This document shows, one piece after another, positions 53,321 to 61,398 of a stretch of 64,000 bases of DNA (its first letter is position 1; the number at the start of each line of letters is the position of its first letter). The notes beneath the pieces are model-generated. The model was not told the origin of the DNA. It worked only from the letters and a program-made list of their open reading frames with translations, and did no database searches. This DNA comes from Shinella sumterensis (lineage in GTDB: Bacteria > Pseudomonadota > Alphaproteobacteria > Rhizobiales > Rhizobiaceae), in NCBI RefSeq assembly GCF_004514425.2, contig NZ_MYFN02000002.1, positions 537,495-601,494 on the forward strand. Reading direction: 5' to 3'. A program made the translations under genes and the position numbers.

Positions 53321-54421
53321 TCAATCCGGCTGGCGGAACGGAAACAGTGCAAGCGGTTCGCTGCCGACCGCCAGGACCTTGAAAAGATCGCCCATTCGGC
53401 CTGCGCCGGAACCGGCGAGACGGGCAACATCGTTCAGGATCTGCTGCTGCGCCGCCTCGTCGCGATTGCGCCCGAGCGCGGAGGCGCGCTCGCCGATGCC
53501 GAGGCCGACGAGGAAATCCCCCTGGTGCAACATGCCGTGAATGTGGAGGCCGGAGGCCGCCGCGGCAGCCGCCAGACGCTCGAAATCGACGTGGCTCGTC
53601 AGGTCCGCCTCGCCGGGATGGGCAAGCGGCGGATCGAAATCGTGCTTGAGGACGGCCTGAAGCGTATCGCCGAATCCGCTGACGAAGTGACCGTAGTCGA
53701 TGATGAGGGCGGTGCCGCCGAAGCGGGCGATGCGCTCGCCGATCGTCGCCATCACCGCTTCGCGCGCCGGGGCGATCTCGAAGATCGTGCCGTTCGCGAC
53801 CGTCTTGTGATTGTCCGGCAGCAGCGCGGGGTCGATGCCCGCGACGCCAGCGGCAAAGGTGAGTTCGTCTTCGGCATCGAGCCCGACCAGGCGTTCGCGG
53901 AAGCCGGTGGGCGTCTTGACGAACTGGCGGATGGGAATGGCGTCGAACAGCTCGTTGGCTGCGAGCAGAACGAAGCCGTCGGGCAACTCCTCGAAACTGT
54001 CGTGCCAGCTGACGCGGCCGGCATGAAGCCCAAGCGTCTCCTGCTGGATTTCGCGCAGCCTGGGGCTCGTCTCCACGAGGTGGAAGGTCGCGCTCTCGTA
54101 GAGTTGCGGCGCCAGCTTGGCGACGACGCGCAGCATGTCGGACATCATGGTGCCGCGGCCGGGGCCGATCTCGGCGATGCGCACCCGTTCCGGCCCGCCA
54201 TGCTTCTGCCAGGCATGCACGAGGAAGATGCCGAGCATTTCGCCGAAGAGCTGGCTGATTTCAGGCGCGGTGACGAAATCGCCGGCGCGGCCGAACGGGT
54301 CCCGGGTGCGATAGTAGCCATAGTCCGGGTCGGCGAGGCACAGCGCGAAATAGTCCGTGATGCTGATCGGACCGTTGGTGTGGATCAGCGCCTTGATCTT
54401 GCGGGCGAGCGGTGTCGGCAT
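53321..54421 (-). CDS. SAM-dependent methyltransferase of the MidA/NDUFAF7 family
   Basis: A 366-residue DUF185 protein. SAM-site motif RIAEIGPGRGTMMSDMLRVV near residue 82; the family opening SITDYFALCLADPDYGYYRTRDPFGRAGDFVTAPEISQLFGE, and IDYGHFVSGFGDTLQAVLKHDFDPPLAHPGEADLTSHVDF. NDUFAF7 methylates an arginine of the complex I subunit NDUFS2; bacterial partners are presumed to be complex I as well. Starts 13 bases after lgt. Confidence 0.9.
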   Translation of the reverse strand: MPTPLARKIKALIHTNGPISITDYFALCLADPDYGYYRTRDPFGRAGDFVTAPEISQLFGEMLGIFLVHAWQKHGGPERVRIAEIGPGRGTMMSDMLRVVAKLAPQLYESATFHLVETSPRLREIQQETLGLHAGRVSWHDSFEELPDGFVLLAANELFDAIPIRQFVKTPTGFRERLVGLDAEDELTFAAGVAGIDPALLPDNHKTVANGTIFEIAPAREAVMATIGERIARFGGTALIIDYGHFVSGFGDTLQAVLKHDFDPPLAHPGEADLTSHVDFERLAAAAAASGLHIHGMLHQGDFLVGLGIGERASALGRNRDEAAQQQILNDVARLAGSGAGRMGDLFKVLAVGSEPLALFPFRQPD

Positions 54422-54434
54422 GGTGTTGATCCGT

Positions 54435-55277
54435 TCAGGCGCTGGCCGGCTCGGCCGGGCGCGCGCGCAGGATGGCCCAGATGCCGAGCGCCAGCATGGG
54501 CAGCGACAGCACCATGCCCATGGTCAGCCATCCGCCGAAGAGATAGCCGAGTTGCGGATCCGGCTCGCGGAAGAATTCGACCGTGATGCGCGACAGGGCA
54601 TAGCCCGCGACGAAGATGCCGGTCACGAGGCCCGGACGCTTCAGCGCGCCGAAGCGATAGATCGCAACGGCGATCACGGTAAGCAGCACGATACCCTCGA
54701 GCCCGGCTTCGTAAAGCTGGCTCGGATGGCGTGCGAAGGGACCGGCCTCCGGAAAGATCACCGCCCAGGGCGCATCCGACAGCCGCCCCCAGAGCTCGCC
54801 GTTGACGAAGTTGGCGATGCGGCCGAAGAACAGGCCGATCGGCACGACGGCGGCGACGATATCGAACAGGCTCCACAGCGGGATCTTGTGACGCCGTGCG
54901 AAGAGGATCATGGCAAGCGTCGTGCCGGCGAAGCCGCCATGGAACGACATGCCGCCTTTCCACACCTGAAGGGCGCGCAGAGGGTCGGCCGCGACATTCG
55001 GGAAATCGTAGAACACGATATAGCCGATGCGGCCGCCCAGAATGATGCCGACGGCGGCCCAGACGAGGAAGTCGTCGAGCTGGACGCGGGTGATCGGCGC
55101 TTCGCCCGCCCACAGGCGCGGCGTTTCGATCAGCCTGCGGGCGTAAAGCCAGCCCAGCATGATGCCCGCGACATAGGCGATGCCGTACCAGTGCACGTCG
55201 ACCGGGCCGATGGAGAAGGCGATCGGGTCGATTTCGGGATAGGGCATGATGGCAAAGAGCTGCGCGATATTGGTCAA
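54435..55277 (-). CDS. lgt: Prolipoprotein diacylglyceryl transferase
   Basis: A 280-residue integral membrane enzyme. It attaches diacylglycerol from phosphatidylglycerol to the lipobox Cys of prolipoproteins. The Lgt signature is FFGRIANFVNGELWGR near residues 148-163; HWYGIAYVAGIMLGWLYARR and SFHGGFAGTTLAMILFARRHK carry the catalytic His and Arg region. About seven helices. It would process the lipoproteins encoded at 48.5 and 50.4 kb. First gene of a minus-strand run. Confidence 0.95.
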   Translation of the reverse strand: MTNIAQLFAIMPYPEIDPIAFSIGPVDVHWYGIAYVAGIMLGWLYARRLIETPRLWAGEAPITRVQLDDFLVWAAVGIILGGRIGYIVFYDFPNVAADPLRALQVWKGGMSFHGGFAGTTLAMILFARRHKIPLWSLFDIVAAVVPIGLFFGRIANFVNGELWGRLSDAPWAVIFPEAGPFARHPSQLYEAGLEGIVLLTVIAVAIYRFGALKRPGLVTGIFVAGYALSRITVEFFREPDPQLGYLFGGWLTMGMVLSLPMLALGIWAILRARPAEPASA

Positions 55278-55485
55278 GCGTGGAACATCCTCGTTTCGGG
55301 CGGAAGATGGCGAGGCGTTGCGGCAGGGTCAAGGCGGGAAATGGCGATTGCCGGCGCCCGTCCCGTCCCTGACAGAGCGATCCACCGGAATCCGCTTGCA
55401 AGCAGCGGTCCAAGACCCTACCTCAAAGACAGAATGCGGGCGCGAGCGCCTGCCGCAACCATCGACACCCGAGGAGGGAAGGCCC

Positions 55486-55743
55486 ATGACCACCGGTGCG
55501 AACCGCATTTTCGACGATTTCGCCAAGCTGATGACCGATGCCGCTGGAGCCGCCCAGGGCATGCGCAAGGAAGCCGAAACGATGTTCCGCGCGCAGGCCG
55601 AACGCTTCATCAACGGGCTCGACCTCGTCAAGCGCGAGGAGTTCGAGGCGGTGCGCGAAATGGCCATCAAGGCACGCGATGAAAACGACGCGCTTTTGAA
55701 GCGGCTCGAAGCCCTGGAAGCGCGCCTCAACGCGGGCAACTGA
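55486..55743 (+). CDS. ubiK: UbiK-family accessory factor (BMFP/YqiC domain)
   Basis: An 85-residue protein with the BMFP pattern: N-terminal amphipathic helix (NRIFDDFAKLMTDAAGAAQGMRKEAETMFRAQAERFI) and a C-terminal trimeric coiled coil (EEFEAVREMAIKARDENDALLKRLEALEARL). UbiK promotes ubiquinone synthesis and is required for oxygen-dependent hydroxylation complexes in enterics. Good GGAGGGAAGGCCC before the ATG. Divergent from lgt. Confidence 0.85.
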   Translation: MTTGANRIFDDFAKLMTDAAGAAQGMRKEAETMFRAQAERFINGLDLVKREEFEAVREMAIKARDENDALLKRLEALEARLNAGN

Positions 55744-55772
55744 ACCGTTTCGCGACAGGTTTCGACAGCACG

Positions 55773-55986
55773 GACTCGGTTGGCGTGATTCACATCGCGC
55801 CAACCGTTTTTTTTAATAAAATTTTTACCCCTGTGGACACTTGCGAAAAGCCCTTTTGGCAGAGTCTCTTAAGCGCTCGACCTGAATCTTTTTCGGAGCC
55901 GCTTTCCACAACCGTCCGGGGAAAACAGGTGCTCAGGGGCTGGCGTCGTGACTCCGCCGTTATACACTGATTTTAAATGATGATTC
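55773..55986. promoter_or_regulatory. Cluster of six GANTC (CcrM) sites in the ubiK-ybjN gap
   Basis: GANTC occurs at 55773, 55787, 55862, 55884, 55950 and 55982: six in 214 bases, where a GC-rich genome gives less than one by chance. The same gap (55744-56134, about 390 bases, no gene seen) has an AT-rich tract at 55807-55828 and TTTCCACAA and CTGTGGACA, which only partly resemble DnaA boxes. Confidence 0.6.
55777..55814 (+). terminator. Rho-independent terminator of ubiK
   Basis: Perfect 9-bp stem CGGTTGGCG / CGCCAACCG with a 12-base loop, followed by eight T residues, 34 bp past the stop. Confidence 0.9.
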
Positions 55987-56134
55987 GAAACAGGCGGCGC
56001 AAGCTTCGGACAGGGTAGGTCGTCCAGTCTGCGTGCAGTGCCTAGCAATCATTCAGTGTTGTATCCGGAGTAAGGTTTGCCGCGTCGTGTGTGTGAGCGC
56101 GATGATGCATGCCTGCCGGCCTTGAAGGTGACGC

Positions 56135-56635
56135 ATGAGCCTTATGGAATTGGATATCGGGCGCCAGTCCAACCCGGTCGACATGATCGAATTCGTCGCG
56201 GCGAACAACGACTGGACGTTCGAGCGGTCGGGCGAAGACGAGATCGCGATGACCGTCGAAGGCAAGTGGACGGACTACCACGTCTCCTTCTCCTGGATGG
56301 AGGAATTCGAGGCGCTGCACCTGGCCTGCGCCTTTGACATCAAGGTTCCCGAGAGCCGGGTCAACGAGGTCATGTGCCTTCTCTCCCATGTCAACGGACA
56401 GGTGCTGATGGGGCATTTCGACCTCTGGCGCCGCGAGGACGTGGTGATCTTCCGCCAGTCGTTGCTTCTTGCAGGCGGCGCGGAGCCCACCAACCAGCAG
56501 GTCGAGGTGCTGCTCTCCAGCGCGCTCGAATCCTGCGAAGCCTATTTCCAGGCCTTCCAGTTCGTCGTGTGGTCCGGCATGGATGCCCAGTCCGCCGTCG
56601 ACGCCGTGCTGTTCGAGACGGTCGGGGAGGCCTGA
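56135..56635 (+). CDS. YbjN-family protein
   Basis: A 166-residue protein with the YbjN/type III-chaperone-like fold: NPVDMIEFVAANNDWTFERSGEDEIAMTVEGKWTDYHVSFSWMEEFEALHLACAFDIKVPE, then VNGQVLMGHFDLWRREDVVIFRQSLLLAGG. Length and acidic character fit. YbjN proteins act in stress and motility control in enterics, with no known biochemical activity. ATG is preceded by GAAGGTGACGC. Co-directional with proC, two bases away. Confidence 0.88.
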   Translation: MSLMELDIGRQSNPVDMIEFVAANNDWTFERSGEDEIAMTVEGKWTDYHVSFSWMEEFEALHLACAFDIKVPESRVNEVMCLLSHVNGQVLMGHFDLWRREDVVIFRQSLLLAGGAEPTNQQVEVLLSSALESCEAYFQAFQFVVWSGMDAQSAVDAVLFETVGEA

Positions 56636-56637
56636 TC

Positions 56638-57456
56638 ATGAGCGTGGCCGCGAGCGGACCGATCGTTCTCATCGGCGCCGGCAATATGGGCGGCGCCATG
56701 CTCGCCGGCTGGCTGAAGAGCGGCATTTCCGGCGCGTCGGTCATCGTCATCGATCCCGGCCCCCAGCCGGCCATGGCCAAGCTGATTGCCGATAACGGCG
56801 TGCGCCACGAGACCGCGGCCCCCGAAGGCGTCAAGGCCGGCGTCATCTTCGTCGCGGTCAAGCCGCAGGTCATCGATCAGGTGCTGCCGCCGCTCAAGGG
56901 ATTGGTCGGCCCCGAGACGGTCATCGTCTCCGTGGCCGCCGGCAAGACCATCGCCAATCTCGAAAGTCATCTCGGCGCAGCCGCCACCGTGCGCGCCATG
57001 CCGAACACGCCGGCCATGATCGGCCGCGGCGTGACGGGCGCCTACGCCAATGCGCGCGTGACCGATGCGCAGCGCGATTTCGTGCATGCCCTGCTCAAGG
57101 TCAGCGGTCCGGTGGAATGGGTCGCCAGCGAGGGCGATATCGACGCCGTCACGGCGGTTTCGGGCAGCGGCCCGGCTTATGTCTTTTATCTCGTCGAGTG
57201 CATGGCAGAGGCAGGCCGCAAGGCGGGCCTGCCGGCGGACCTCGCCATGCGCCTCGCACGGGAAACGGTCGCGGGGGCTGGTGAACTGCTTCACCAGTCC
57301 CCCGACGACGCCAGCCGCCTGCGCCAGAACGTGACCTCGCCGGGCGGCACCACCGCTGCCGCCCTTTCGGTGCTCATGGCCGACGACGGCATGCAGCCGC
57401 TGTTCGACAAGGCGATTGCGGCGGCGCGCAGGCGCGCGGAGGAACTGGCGGGTTAA
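56638..57456 (+). CDS. proC: Pyrroline-5-carboxylate reductase
   Basis: A 272-residue ProC. Makes L-proline from P5C with NAD(P)H. N-terminal Rossmann motif VLIGAGNMGGAMLAGWLKSG; AVKPQVIDQVLPPLKGLV; MPNTPAMIGRGVTGAYAN; the C-terminal signature AVSGSGPAYVFYLVECMAEAG and NVTSPGGTTAAALSVL. ATG 56638 lies two bases after the YbjN stop, so the two are co-transcribed. Confidence 0.95.
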   Translation: MSVAASGPIVLIGAGNMGGAMLAGWLKSGISGASVIVIDPGPQPAMAKLIADNGVRHETAAPEGVKAGVIFVAVKPQVIDQVLPPLKGLVGPETVIVSVAAGKTIANLESHLGAAATVRAMPNTPAMIGRGVTGAYANARVTDAQRDFVHALLKVSGPVEWVASEGDIDAVTAVSGSGPAYVFYLVECMAEAGRKAGLPADLAMRLARETVAGAGELLHQSPDDASRLRQNVTSPGGTTAAALSVLMADDGMQPLFDKAIAAARRRAEELAG

Positions 57457-57564
57457 GCCGTTTTCCTGAATCGCGGGAATCGGTTAGTCCGTTCTTTTCA
57501 TCCGGTTCCTTGCGGACTTCATGTTCCCCGGGAATTGCACTGAACGATTGCAGGATCTTTCTCC

Positions 57565-57906
57565 ATGACCGAGACCATTGCCTATGCCGATTTCGAGCGG
57601 GTCGATATTCGCGTCGGCACCATCATCGAGGCGCTGCCGTTTCCCGAGGCGCGCAAGCCCGCCTACAAGCTGACCATCGACTTCGGCCCTGAAATCGGCA
57701 CGAAGAAATCGTCGGCCCAGATCACCGTGCATTACACGCTGGAACAGCTGGTCGGACGCCAGGTGCTTGCCGTCGTCAATTTCCCGCCGCGCCAGATCGG
57801 GCCCGTCCGTTCGGAGGTCCTGACACTCGGTTTCGAGGATGAAGCCGGCGCGATCGTTCTGGCCGGCGTGGACCAGCCGGTGCCGAACGGCAAGAAGATG
57901 TGCTGA
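57565..57906 (+). CDS. csaA: CsaA-type tRNA-binding protein
   Basis: A 113-residue OB-fold protein: FERVDIRVGTIIEALPFPEARKPAYKLTIDFGPEIGTKKSSAQIT, with VLAVVNFPPRQIGPVRSEVLTLGF and a C-terminal VPNGKKMC. The tRNA_bind/CsaA family has chaperone-like export activity in Bacillus and binds tRNA. Starts after an AGGATCTTTCTCC ribosome site. Confidence 0.9.
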   Translation: MTETIAYADFERVDIRVGTIIEALPFPEARKPAYKLTIDFGPEIGTKKSSAQITVHYTLEQLVGRQVLAVVNFPPRQIGPVRSEVLTLGFEDEAGAIVLAGVDQPVPNGKKMC

Positions 57907-57913
57907 CACCGTT

Positions 57914-58498
57914 TTAGTGAATGTCGCGTGAGAGCGGCGGGCCCAGCCGGAAATCCGTGAATTCGGCTTCGAAGCCCGCGCGCTGCGGCGAGCAGGCCAT
58001 GACGCCGACCGAGAGATCGGCATATTCCGTCGGGAAGTAGGCGAGGCGGGCCATCCGCCATTCCACCATGGCGTCGGTCCTGTACTGGATGAAGAGCGCA
58101 TCGCCATTGCGCGTGACGCGGACGGAGATCAGGTCGAAATCATCTTCGACGCGGAAGGCCGACCAGTCGGAATGGCCGCGCGTGACGACGACGCTGAAAT
58201 GCTTCGCGCCATCGGTGAACTCGATGCCGCATTTCACCCAGGCCGTTTCATCGTAGCGGATCATCAGGCCGGCCTGGTCGTAGAGCGTTTCGTAGCGGCC
58301 GTGAAAAGTCGTCTCCAGGGTGAAGTCGCCGGACCATCGGCGGTGCAGGAAATGCCCGCTGTCGGGCTGGAATCCGTAATAGGTGCGTTGCCAGAAATCC
58401 GTCTTGAGGCCGGTGCGTACATGCAGGCTGCCCTCCCGCACGTCCGCGGCGGGCGGCGGATTGAGCCAGACGAGATCATCGAACGGGGCTTTGCTCAT
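57914..58498 (-). CDS. DUF1349 domain protein
   Basis: A 194-residue protein of the concanavalin/beta-sandwich-like DUF1349 family: LVWLNPPPAADVREGSLHVRTGLKTDFWQRTYYGFQPDSGHFLHRRWSGDFTLETTF, YDQAGLMIRYDETAWVKCGIEF and AYFPTEYADLSVGVMACSPQRAGFEAEFTDFRL. Function is unknown; related proteins bind carbohydrates. Lies 12 bases past the histidine kinase start-direction end on the same strand, possibly part of that transcript. Confidence 0.82.
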   Translation of the reverse strand: MSKAPFDDLVWLNPPPAADVREGSLHVRTGLKTDFWQRTYYGFQPDSGHFLHRRWSGDFTLETTFHGRYETLYDQAGLMIRYDETAWVKCGIEFTDGAKHFSVVVTRGHSDWSAFRVEDDFDLISVRVTRNGDALFIQYRTDAMVEWRMARLAYFPTEYADLSVGVMACSPQRAGFEAEFTDFRLGPPLSRDIH

Positions 58499-58510
58499 CG
58501 GGTCTTCCTG

Positions 58511-59893
58511 TCAAACGGGAACGCGGATCGTCACGCGCAGCCCGCCCAACGGGCTATCCGAGAGCGTGACATTGCCGCCGTGGCTGCGGGCGATATCGAG
58601 CGCGATGGCAAGGCCGAGACCGGTGCCGGAGGCATCGAGGTTGCGGGCCTCATCGAGGCGGAAGAACGGTTTGAACACGTCCTCGCGGACGTTTTCCGGA
58701 ATGCCGGGGCCATCGTCGTCGACGGTGATGGTCAGCCATTTGGCGCGATGGCGCGCCTCGACATGCACGGTCTTCGCATAGCGCAGCGCGTTGGAAACGA
58801 CGTTGCCGACGAGGCGCGTGAAGGCATTGGGCCGCACCATGATCTCGTCGTCGCCGTCGATCGCGCTGGAGAAGGCCCGCTCGTGCAGTTCCGCTTCGAG
58901 CGATAGCCGATCTATGAGGTCGGAGAGGCGCAATTTGCCGACATCCTCCTCCGCGTCGCCGCGCGCGAAGGAGAGGTAGCCTTCCAGCATGGTCTGCATG
59001 TCCTCGACATCCTTGCCCATGCCCTGAAGCTCGGGTTTGTCGCCGGCGAGTGCCAGCTGCAGCTTGAAGCGCGTGAGGATCGTGCGCAGGTCGTGGCTGA
59101 CGCCCGTCAGCATGGCGGTGCGCTGTTCGATCTGGCGCTCGATGCGTTCGCGCATGAGAATGAAGGCGAGGCCGGCGCGGCGCACTTCGTCGGCGCCGCG
59201 CGGCGCGAAACTCTCCGGCATCCTCTGCCCCTTGCCGAAGCTTTCGGCCGCCTGCGCCAGGGCGAGGATGGGACGGATCTGGCCGCGCAGGAAGAGGATG
59301 GAGATGAGGATCAGCACCAGCGACGCCCCGACCATCCAGAGAAGAAAGATATGGGTGTTCGACGCGTAGGCCTGGTTTCGCCGCGCATAGACGCGCAGTA
59401 TCTTGTTGTCGAGCAGGATGCGGATCTCGACGACCTTGCTTTCGCCCACCGTGTCGATCCAGAACGGGCGCCGGATCTGGCGGACGATCTCTTCGCTCAG
59501 GATCTCGTCGAGGATGTTGAAGAAGGGCTTGCTGCGCGGCGGCGGCAGCGTCGTGCCCTGCTCGACGGAGATGATCAGCTCCAGTCGCTCGCGGGCGATG
59601 CGGGTGATCTCGGCATAGTCGTCGTCCTGCGGATAGGTCTCGATCAGGTCGATGATCGCGGCAATGTCGCGGGTGACGGCCATGGAGAGGCGCTGCGTGA
59701 CGAGCTGCCAGTGGCGTTCCATGAACACGAAGGCGACGACCGCTTGGAGAAGCACCATCGGCAGGATGATGATGAGCAGCGAGCGGGCGTAGAGGCCGGT
59801 CGGCATCTGGTGGCGCAGCCAGCGCGTGAAGCGCTTCCAGCCGGCGGACGGCGCACGCTCGATATCCCGCCGGAAAGCCGAAAACAGGGTCAT
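58511..59893 (-). CDS. EnvZ-like sensor histidine kinase
   Basis: A 460-residue kinase. TM1 about 38-58, a periplasmic loop of about 120 residues, TM2 about 182-203, HAMP about 204-258, HisKA with the phosphoacceptor His267 (MLTGVSHDLRTILTRF) and HATPase with VGNVVSNALRYA, DDDGPGIPENV and GTGLGLAIALD. It follows the response regulator gene on the same strand with a 31-bp gap, so it is its cognate kinase. Periplasmic signal unknown. Confidence 0.92.
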   Translation of the reverse strand: MTLFSAFRRDIERAPSAGWKRFTRWLRHQMPTGLYARSLLIIILPMVLLQAVVAFVFMERHWQLVTQRLSMAVTRDIAAIIDLIETYPQDDDYAEITRIARERLELIISVEQGTTLPPPRSKPFFNILDEILSEEIVRQIRRPFWIDTVGESKVVEIRILLDNKILRVYARRNQAYASNTHIFLLWMVGASLVLILISILFLRGQIRPILALAQAAESFGKGQRMPESFAPRGADEVRRAGLAFILMRERIERQIEQRTAMLTGVSHDLRTILTRFKLQLALAGDKPELQGMGKDVEDMQTMLEGYLSFARGDAEEDVGKLRLSDLIDRLSLEAELHERAFSSAIDGDDEIMVRPNAFTRLVGNVVSNALRYAKTVHVEARHRAKWLTITVDDDGPGIPENVREDVFKPFFRLDEARNLDASGTGLGLAIALDIARSHGGNVTLSDSPLGGLRVTIRVPV

Positions 59894-59924
59894 GTGGCCA
59901 CACTCCCCGACGGACCGCGCACGG

Positions 59925-60641
59925 TCAACCCTGCTCCACGCTCAGGCGATAGCCGATGCCGCGCACGGTCTGGAGCCAGACCGGATTGGACGGGTCCTCC
60001 TCGATCTTGCGGCGCAGGCGGTTGATCTGCACGTCGATGGTGCGCTCGCCCACCTCCGTCTCCTCGCCGATCAGCTCGTGGCGCGGGATCGTTTCGCCGG
60101 CACGCTGGGCAAAGAGCAGCATGATGTCCTGCTCGCGGTCGGTGAGGCGGATGGGGTCGCCGCCGCGCTTCAGTTCCTTGCGCACGATGGAGAAGGTGTA
60201 GGGGCCGAACATGACCTGCTCGATCTTCGGCCCGGCGGGGGCCGCATTGCGCTTGAGGATGTTGTTGATGCGCAGCACGAGTTCGCGCGGCTCGAAGGGT
60301 TTGGACAGGTAGTCGTCCGCGCCGGCTTCCAGACCCTCGATGCGCGCGCGGGATTCGGCGAGCGCCGTCAGCATGAGGATCGGCACGGGCCGGATCTCCC
60401 GCAGGCTCTTGGTGAGCGACAGGCCGCTTTCGCCGGGCATCATCACGTCCATGATGATGAGGTCGAAGTCGAGGCCGCGCAGCTTGCGTCGCGCCTCGTC
60501 GGCATCTGCCGCCACGGTGACGCGGAAACCCTGCTCCACGAGGTAGCGGCCGAGAAGGTCGCGGATGCGGGTGTCGTCATCGACGACGAGAAGGTGGGAA
60601 GCATCGTCGGAAGGCGCGCCGGCAGCCGTCATCGTCTTCAA
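59925..60641 (-). CDS. OmpR-family response regulator (PetR-like)
   Basis: A 238-residue protein: N-terminal receiver domain with acidic pocket DDD at residues 21-23 and phospho-acceptor Asp65 (LIIMDVMMPGESGLS), Lys in LSKPFEPRELV, then a C-terminal winged helix (LTDREQDIMLLFAQRAGETIPRHELI, RTIDVQINRLRRKIEEDP). It lies directly after a MarR-type gene and before a histidine kinase; the MarR-OmpR order matches the petP-petR pair of Rhodobacter capsulatus, which lies beside petABC there. In this window petABC is 28 kb away, so a shared role is only suggestive. Confidence 0.9.
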   Translation of the reverse strand: MKTMTAAGAPSDDASHLLVVDDDTRIRDLLGRYLVEQGFRVTVAADADEARRKLRGLDFDLIIMDVMMPGESGLSLTKSLREIRPVPILMLTALAESRARIEGLEAGADDYLSKPFEPRELVLRINNILKRNAAPAGPKIEQVMFGPYTFSIVRKELKRGGDPIRLTDREQDIMLLFAQRAGETIPRHELIGEETEVGERTIDVQINRLRRKIEEDPSNPVWLQTVRGIGYRLSVEQG

Positions 60642-60655
60642 TCTCCTGAAACCGG

Positions 60656-61162
60656 TCAGTCGCTCTTGGCATTCTGCATGCCGGCGAGGAACCGGATTAC
60701 GGTGCGCCGATCGTCCGGCCCCATTTTCTCGAATGCACGGGCGATGCGGCGGGATTGCGGCTCGGCCAGTGCCAGCGCCAGTTCCCGCCCGGTGCGGGTG
60801 GGGTAGAGCTTGCGCTGGCGGCGGTCCTCGGGGCCTGCCACCTGGTGGATATAGCCGGAATCCACGAGCTGCTTCAAGACGCGGGCCAGGCTCTGCTTGG
60901 TGATCTTCAGCGTGTCGAGGAGATCGGCGACGGTCATGCCGGGCTCGCGGTTGACGAAGTGCACGACGCGGTGATGGGCGCGCCCGAAGCCGCTCTTCTC
61001 GAGAATGGCGTCGGGATCGGAAACGAAGTCGCGATAGGCGAAGAACAGACCCTCGATGATCTCCATGTCGATGCGGCCGTCGCCGGTCATCGCGTCCTCG
61101 TGCAGCTCGTTCTTGCCGTCTTTGTCCGGCATCTGTCGGGCCACGGTGTCATTTCCTTTCAT
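60656..61162 (-). CDS. MarR-family transcriptional regulator (PetP-like)
   Basis: A 168-residue winged-helix protein: an N-terminal extension, then the MarR core GFGRAHHRVVHFVNREPGMTVADLLDTLKITKQSLARVLKQLVDSGYIHQVAGPEDRRQRKLYPTRTGREL with recognition helix TKQSLARVLKQL and wing GPEDRRQRKL. It starts the minus-strand MarR-OmpR-HK unit. A perfect 8-bp inverted repeat stands 32-54 bp upstream, consistent with autorepression. Ligand unknown. Divergent from ilvE. Confidence 0.9.
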   Translation of the reverse strand: MKGNDTVARQMPDKDGKNELHEDAMTGDGRIDMEIIEGLFFAYRDFVSDPDAILEKSGFGRAHHRVVHFVNREPGMTVADLLDTLKITKQSLARVLKQLVDSGYIHQVAGPEDRRQRKLYPTRTGRELALALAEPQSRRIARAFEKMGPDDRRTVIRFLAGMQNAKSD

Positions 61163-61193
61163 GTCGCCTCACCCTTGCGTAATATTCGGCAAG

Positions 61194-61216
61194 ATATGTC
61201 AGCTTTGTTGACATAT
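61194..61216. promoter_or_regulatory. MarR-type operator between the MarR gene and ilvE
   Basis: ATATGTCA and TGACATAT are perfectly complementary, with a seven-base spacer. The site lies 32 bp before the MarR ATG and about 185 bp before ilvE. Dyads with 8-bp arms and about this spacing are the usual MarR-family operator. Confidence 0.7.
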
Positions 61217-61398
61217 TTTTCCGCGATTGCTAAGGGTTCCCATCGTTTTTGCGGTCCCGGGGCACCGTTGCGCGGTGTTTGCCCGATTCTCAATCTGGAC
61301 TACCTTTCCACTCAGGTAATCCCGCCGTTTCTGGTTAGACCGCAATTGGCGAAACAATCAACAGAAAGAATGGCGTGAGAGCGCCGGAGGATGACACG

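Noticed and set aside
55744-56134. Possible chromosomal replication origin (AT-rich tract, GANTC cluster, TTTCCACAA and CTGTGGACA)
   Set aside because: The DnaA-box-like sequences each have about two mismatches, TTAA motifs are not in CtrA spacing, and the flanking genes (ubiK, ybjN, proC) are not the usual alphaproteobacterial origin neighbours.
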